From Microcebus murinus (lineage: Eukaryota; Chordata; Mammalia; Primates; Cheirogaleidae): DNA of 64,000 nucleotides. Under the pieces are notes generated by a model that saw only the letters and a program-made list of their open reading frames with translations, did no database searches and was not told the origin of the DNA. The position numbers and the translations under genes are program-made. This document shows positions 59,851-64,000 of this stretch, piece by piece. The DNA is taken from NCBI RefSeq assembly GCF_040939455.1, contig NC_134116.1, positions 74,913,900 through 74,977,899 of the forward strand, written 5' to 3'. Position 1 is the first letter of the stretch; every line of letters begins with the position of its first letter.

Positions 59851-60739
59851 AGTCCCAAATCATGGAGGCAGCTGATTCTGCATTTTGAGAAGCTGCTTGT
59901 CCCCAGGGTGGTTTAGGGACAGCCCTGGGTATCTGAGCTATTCTAGCCAGACAGTTCAGGTTAGTTAAAGATTAAACCCGTAGATTTTTAAACCAGTAAT
60001 ATTAACATATATCAGAAAAAATTATCACTATTCATAAAAGGGTAAATATTTTAAAGGATTACAAAACAAACACCCCCACATAAAATAATTAAAAAGCATT
60101 ATGTATATAGGTGTAAAAGAATTTTATAAAAATCCAGAAATGTGTTGCTGCCAACTGGAAGAAATCATTATGTCAGAGAAAGTGTAATAGTTTTGTGAAA
60201 TTGAGGCTGATAATGTATTTTCCATGGCAACCAAACCCAATCTCTAGTACATTTAAAGGAGTCTGCAGTTTTAATATTAACTGTGCAAGGGTTAGCACCT
60301 GTTTGGAATAGGAACTAAAATGACTTTAGAAAATCATATTTACTGGAATAAGATCTGCTCATGGCAGTTGACATCACTGGTTTAAATTCTTCCCAGCTCA
60401 GAACTGGTACCATTTCCCTACAAGAGGGGCAGGTGATTCCTAGACTTAGTCATGCTGGGTGTTCTATTTTGCAAGGAAATTGGTATATTTGAAGCTATAT
60501 TGTTACACTCAAATTTCTGACAGTAGACTAAACCTACTAAATCAAAACCTTTCAAATAACACTCCTCACCTCACCACCATACTATCTAGGAAAATGCTTG
60601 GTACATATTTTGGGTGGCCCCATCTCAAATTTTGTTGGGTAAATTTAGAAGATTCAATTTTGCCTATCAGAGGGAATTTTGCATCCCACAGATTTTTGAC
60701 ATGTTGTGCTTTTATTCAATTCAACATATTCTCTAATTT

Positions 60740-60975
60740 ATCCTGTGGGTTCCTTCTTTGACCCATGTTTTATTTAGAAGTATGTTGTTTAATTTCCAAA
60801 TGTCTGGAGTTTTTTTCAGATATTATCATGTTATTGATTTATAGACTAATTCTGTTATAGTCCTTTTAATTTTCACTTATTTATTCTTTTATATTTAAAG
60901 TGGGTTACTTTTAGGAAGCACATAGCTGAGTCTTGCTTTTTTGTCCAATCTGACAAACTCTGGCTTTTCGTTGGT
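60740..60975. repeat. L1-related fragment
   Basis: 'gtttaatttccaaatgtctg', 'ttttcagatattatcatgtt', 'gcacatagctgagtcttgct' read like an old L1 internal segment. No intact frame. Confidence 0.45.
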
Positions 60976-61124
60976 GTGCTTAGAAGAGATATTTTTACAA
61001 ATCAGAAAATGTGCATTCTTTTTGCGATCTCAAAGTTGGTTATTTTTTCTAAGTTGCATTCTTGGTTTCTTCATTTTGACTCAGCTTTTTTAAAGCTTGA
61101 AGAGGGAGCAAGACAACAGAATCT

Positions 61125-61260
61125 AAAAAAGGAATTAACACATACCGAGCCCCCACTATTCCTCTAAACATTCTGGCAGGTTCTCTGCTTTTACCCACCT
61201 TGTGTGACAGGCTAGTATCCCCATCTTATTGTCAAGACAACTGAGGCCCTATTGCGTGGG
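61125..61260 (+). repeat. MIR fragment
   Basis: 'gctagtatccccatcttatt' and 'caagacaactgaggccct' follow the MIR pattern for 'tcccattttacagatgagga'. Confidence 0.5.
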
Positions 61261-61929
61261 CTGCTTGTACACATTCCCCCCTTCTTCCACAGTAATAAAA
61301 TAATACCTGGGCAAAGTCACCAAGAACAGAAAGCACATTTCCCAATCTCCCTTGTGGCTACATTTGCCTTGTGACTTAGTTCAGGCCAATGAGATGTAAA
61401 GTTAAGTGCAGCTCTGGAAAGTTTCCCCTAGAGAGATCTGGTCCACTCTCTCTGTCACCTTGTTCATTTCTTCCCCCAGCCTGCTACCTGGAATACAGAT
61501 GTGATGACTGTAGCACCAGCGGCCACATGAGACCGTGAGGAGGAGGCCTCAAGTTCTCCCACCGTGGGGGTGGGGAGTAGGACAGAGACCTGTAAAGAGC
61601 CTGAGTTTCCAGAGGACGAGGGAGCTGAGCCACAGCCGTCCCTCTGTGCTCACCCCCTGACGATCATGTAAGACAGAAAAGAAAAGCTGCCTTGTTTTGG
61701 GATTGTGTTACTCATGTCTGAGCCTAATCCTGATGCATGTAGTCTAGGACCCATTAACATGGCACTGCGTTAAAATCCATGTTGGGAAAGATTCATACTA
61801 TCATCTGCTTGGTTTTGTATGGAAGTAACATAGAATTAGGAGAAAACTATTTTATTTTGCTTATCTGATTTTTCAATTTATCAAATTAAAAATTGGAAGA
61901 GAGCCTGTTTGGTGGTGGAGGTAGGAATT

Positions 61930-62095
61930 CTGTGGTTGACTATATGTGGCAAGTAATGAAGACCCAACTCTCTCCCACATACTTGTATGCTCTTAGCAAA
62001 TCGCTTAAGCTTTCTGACCCTCAGTTTCCTTATCTATAAAATAAAGACACCAACAGCTACCTTACTGAGTTGTTTGAATAAATAGAGTGTATCAT
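61930..62095 (+). repeat. MIR SINE
   Basis: 'ctcttagcaaatcgcttaag', 'tgaccctcagtttccttatc', 'tataaaataaagacacc', 'cttactgagttgtttgaat' are in canonical MIR order. Confidence 0.7.
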
Positions 62096-63599
62096 GCAGC
62101 AGAGCTTGGTGGGTACCAAACACTTTGTAAATACAAGGGATTATGATCATAAAACCAGAAGACGACTTTTATGCATAACCGTGAAAGGTAAAATCATCTC
62201 ACAAATAACTTCCACCGCATGTGTGCGCATGTGTGGGTTGCTAGTTATAAATGAGAGTAAATTGAAAAATGCAGGCTAGTTAGTAACTTAAGAACTTAAT
62301 GAATAATTCAGTAGTGACTGCCACAAACTTAGATTTTTACCATACATTTATATCAAAGCTCTTAAAATTCTTTAGTATCTCTTTATATTATAGAAAACAT
62401 TCAAGTTTCTTTTTGCTGTATTTCAATAAGCTGAGGTTAATCAAAATGTGGATTTAACCATCCAGATTTCTGTACAATACCTGAGAAACTTTGATAGAAA
62501 GATTGCTTTGTTAATAAATACAGCTGTCTATTTTGAAGCTATATTTCATCTTTGATGTTTTTAACAGTGTTCAGTACAGATAAAAAAAAAAAACCCAAAG
62601 TTTATCTTAAGTCTGAAGCTGGCAGGAAGATAAAAACCTGTGGGCCTGGTTTGCGGGGAGACACAGGTAGAACAGAGACTGTAAGGAGCTCCAGAGAGGA
62701 GGGGGCAGAGAGAAGGGGACCGGAGCAATGGGCAGCTGTTGGGGATGGGGGTGGGCAGTGGCAGGTGAATAAGGCCAGAGGAGAGGAGGGGTAGATTAAG
62801 AACTTCAGAGATAAGAGCCAATTTCACACAACATTCAGATAGTCATGGTTCTGAGTAGCCCTAGGAGAGACCTGGTGGGAGGTTTGCAGTGCACTCAGCT
62901 TCCATTCCGCTCCAGTCTGCATGTGCATTTCAAACAGGACTTCCAGTCTGGCTGGTAGAGCATCAGGGTCTAGAACTAGGAGTGTCAGCCAGAGGCTCCA
63001 CTGTACCTAGCTGCTGCATTGCATGTTTTCTGTCTGGGGGAGTTTATCTAATTCATGTTGACTTTTAAGGTTCAGGTTTTCTAACAAGGCAGTAATGATA
63101 AGACCGTGATGTCATCCTCTCTCTCAGCTTTGCTAGAGAGAGAACCGTGAACATCCGTCTGACAGCAGTAAACAAAACTCAAGGCATACGGTCTCCAAAG
63201 GAACTGATGTGCTTCTAGGAAGAACGTCTTATAAATCTATTTCAGTGCTTACAAATGTAAGAGTGACCTTTCAAATATCCAATAATCCACTTCTAACTTT
63301 GGAGCATGGCACTCTAAGGTCATATTTTCAAAACTACATTTTCTAGAAAAAATTTTAAATGCGATTTAAAAAATCAAATTAAATATTAAATCTATTTCTA
63401 GCATCTTTGCTCCCCCTTCCCTGGGCGTGGTCCTGGATTCCAGTTTCCTGGGGATCTAAAAGGTCCTTTCATCCCCACAAGCACCATAGCCTGGGGAAGG
63501 CTTTTCCAAGGACAGACCCAGTTACGGACAGCTCCAAAGACAAGGCAAGAGCCATCTCCCCTGGAGGACGACTTAAGGAGGAGAAGCTTTTAGGAGAAT

Positions 63600-64000
63600 G
63601 ACCAGTCTTAAAAAAATAAGTAAAAGTGGGGGCCACAGCTTAGACGCTCCAAAGCCAACTGCAGCCACATAACCAAATCTTAAGTCCACTCTGATTTCCC
63701 CAAACAGCTAACCCTAACCCTGAGCAACACACACACATAAGCATTTTGTCCTTATCAGCTTGATTCAATGAAATTAAGCCAATCAGCTATGACAAATCAG
63801 CCTAAACAGCTCTTTTTGCCTTAAAAAAAAGAATATGTGACTACTAGCCATGAGAAAGACAAAATATTTCCTCCTTTATGCTCTATTAACTGTGCTGTGA
63901 CTTGCTGGGCATAAGCAAGTGGGACTCTGGGCCATTTTCAGTTTGAGGTTACCCAGTTCATGAACTGTTCTTTCATGTGGATGCACAATAAACTCTTGAA
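63600..64000 (+). repeat. Possible ERV-type LTR, truncated by the window edge
   Basis: A CCAAT-type element (aagccaatcagct, about 63776-63788) and an A-rich possible TATA zone at 63823-63838 are followed by AATAAA at 63987-63992 almost at the window end. Spacing fits a solo LTR. No internal retroviral sequence is visible and no family is recognised. It is an old, non-coding remnant if real. Confidence 0.35.

Noticed and set aside
63705..63725. Short CTAACCCTAACCCT stretch as an interstitial telomere repeat
   Set aside because: Only about two units, within a possible LTR; too short to mean anything.

Overview
This is nuclear DNA of a primate, most likely a Malagasy lemur. Two antisense Alu elements (28458-28800 and 51958-52297) have the left-arm text 'gctagagtgagtgccgtggc' and the A/T-rich linker 'ttggccaattaatttctttc', which I associate with lemur Alus and not with the anthropoid Y/S subfamilies. 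Old L1, MIR, L2, MER1, MER5 and Tigger copies fit any primate. The gene pair matches the human chromosome 13q12.3 order, in which SLC7A1 and MTUS2 lie tail to tail.

Layout. (1) 1-10895, + strand: the 3' part of SLC7A1 (cationic amino acid transporter 1). It contains the last five coding exons, encoding about 233 residues, with splice sites and phases that all agree. A 5.3-kb 3'UTR follows and ends at a canonical AATAAA at 10874. (2) 10896-14224: a convergent intergenic gap with no recognised gene. (3) 14225-36568, - strand: the 3' part of MTUS2 (TIP150/CAZIP family). It contains seven coding exons encoding the C-terminal 308 residues, almost all coiled coil, plus a 2.6-kb 3'UTR. Phases again chain without a break. 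(4) 36569-64000: MTUS2 intron or 5' sequence. I could recognise no canonical MTUS2 exon here, so the upstream exons probably lie beyond the window. This part is dominated by repeats: MER1A and MER1B, Tigger2/MER2, L1 tails, Alus, a very fresh-looking hAT element, and an isolated CpG-rich block at 56.65-57.17 kb.

The two genes have no known joint function. SLC7A1 is a plasma-membrane carrier for arginine, lysine and ornithine. MTUS2 is a microtubule plus-end protein. They are neighbours by shared ancient gene order.

No new enzymatic or defence system is visible. The points most worth a second look are the 312-bp mariner-like miniature element inside the SLC7A1 3'UTR, which brings its own AATAAA upstream of a miR-122 8-mer; the 194-bp hAT element with a perfect 8-bp target duplication; the CpG island with an NRF1-type palindrome in the MTUS2 terminal exon; and the unexplained CpG-rich block near 57 kb. 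Repeat family names and human comparisons come from memory and were not searched. Repeat edges without target duplications are approximate.
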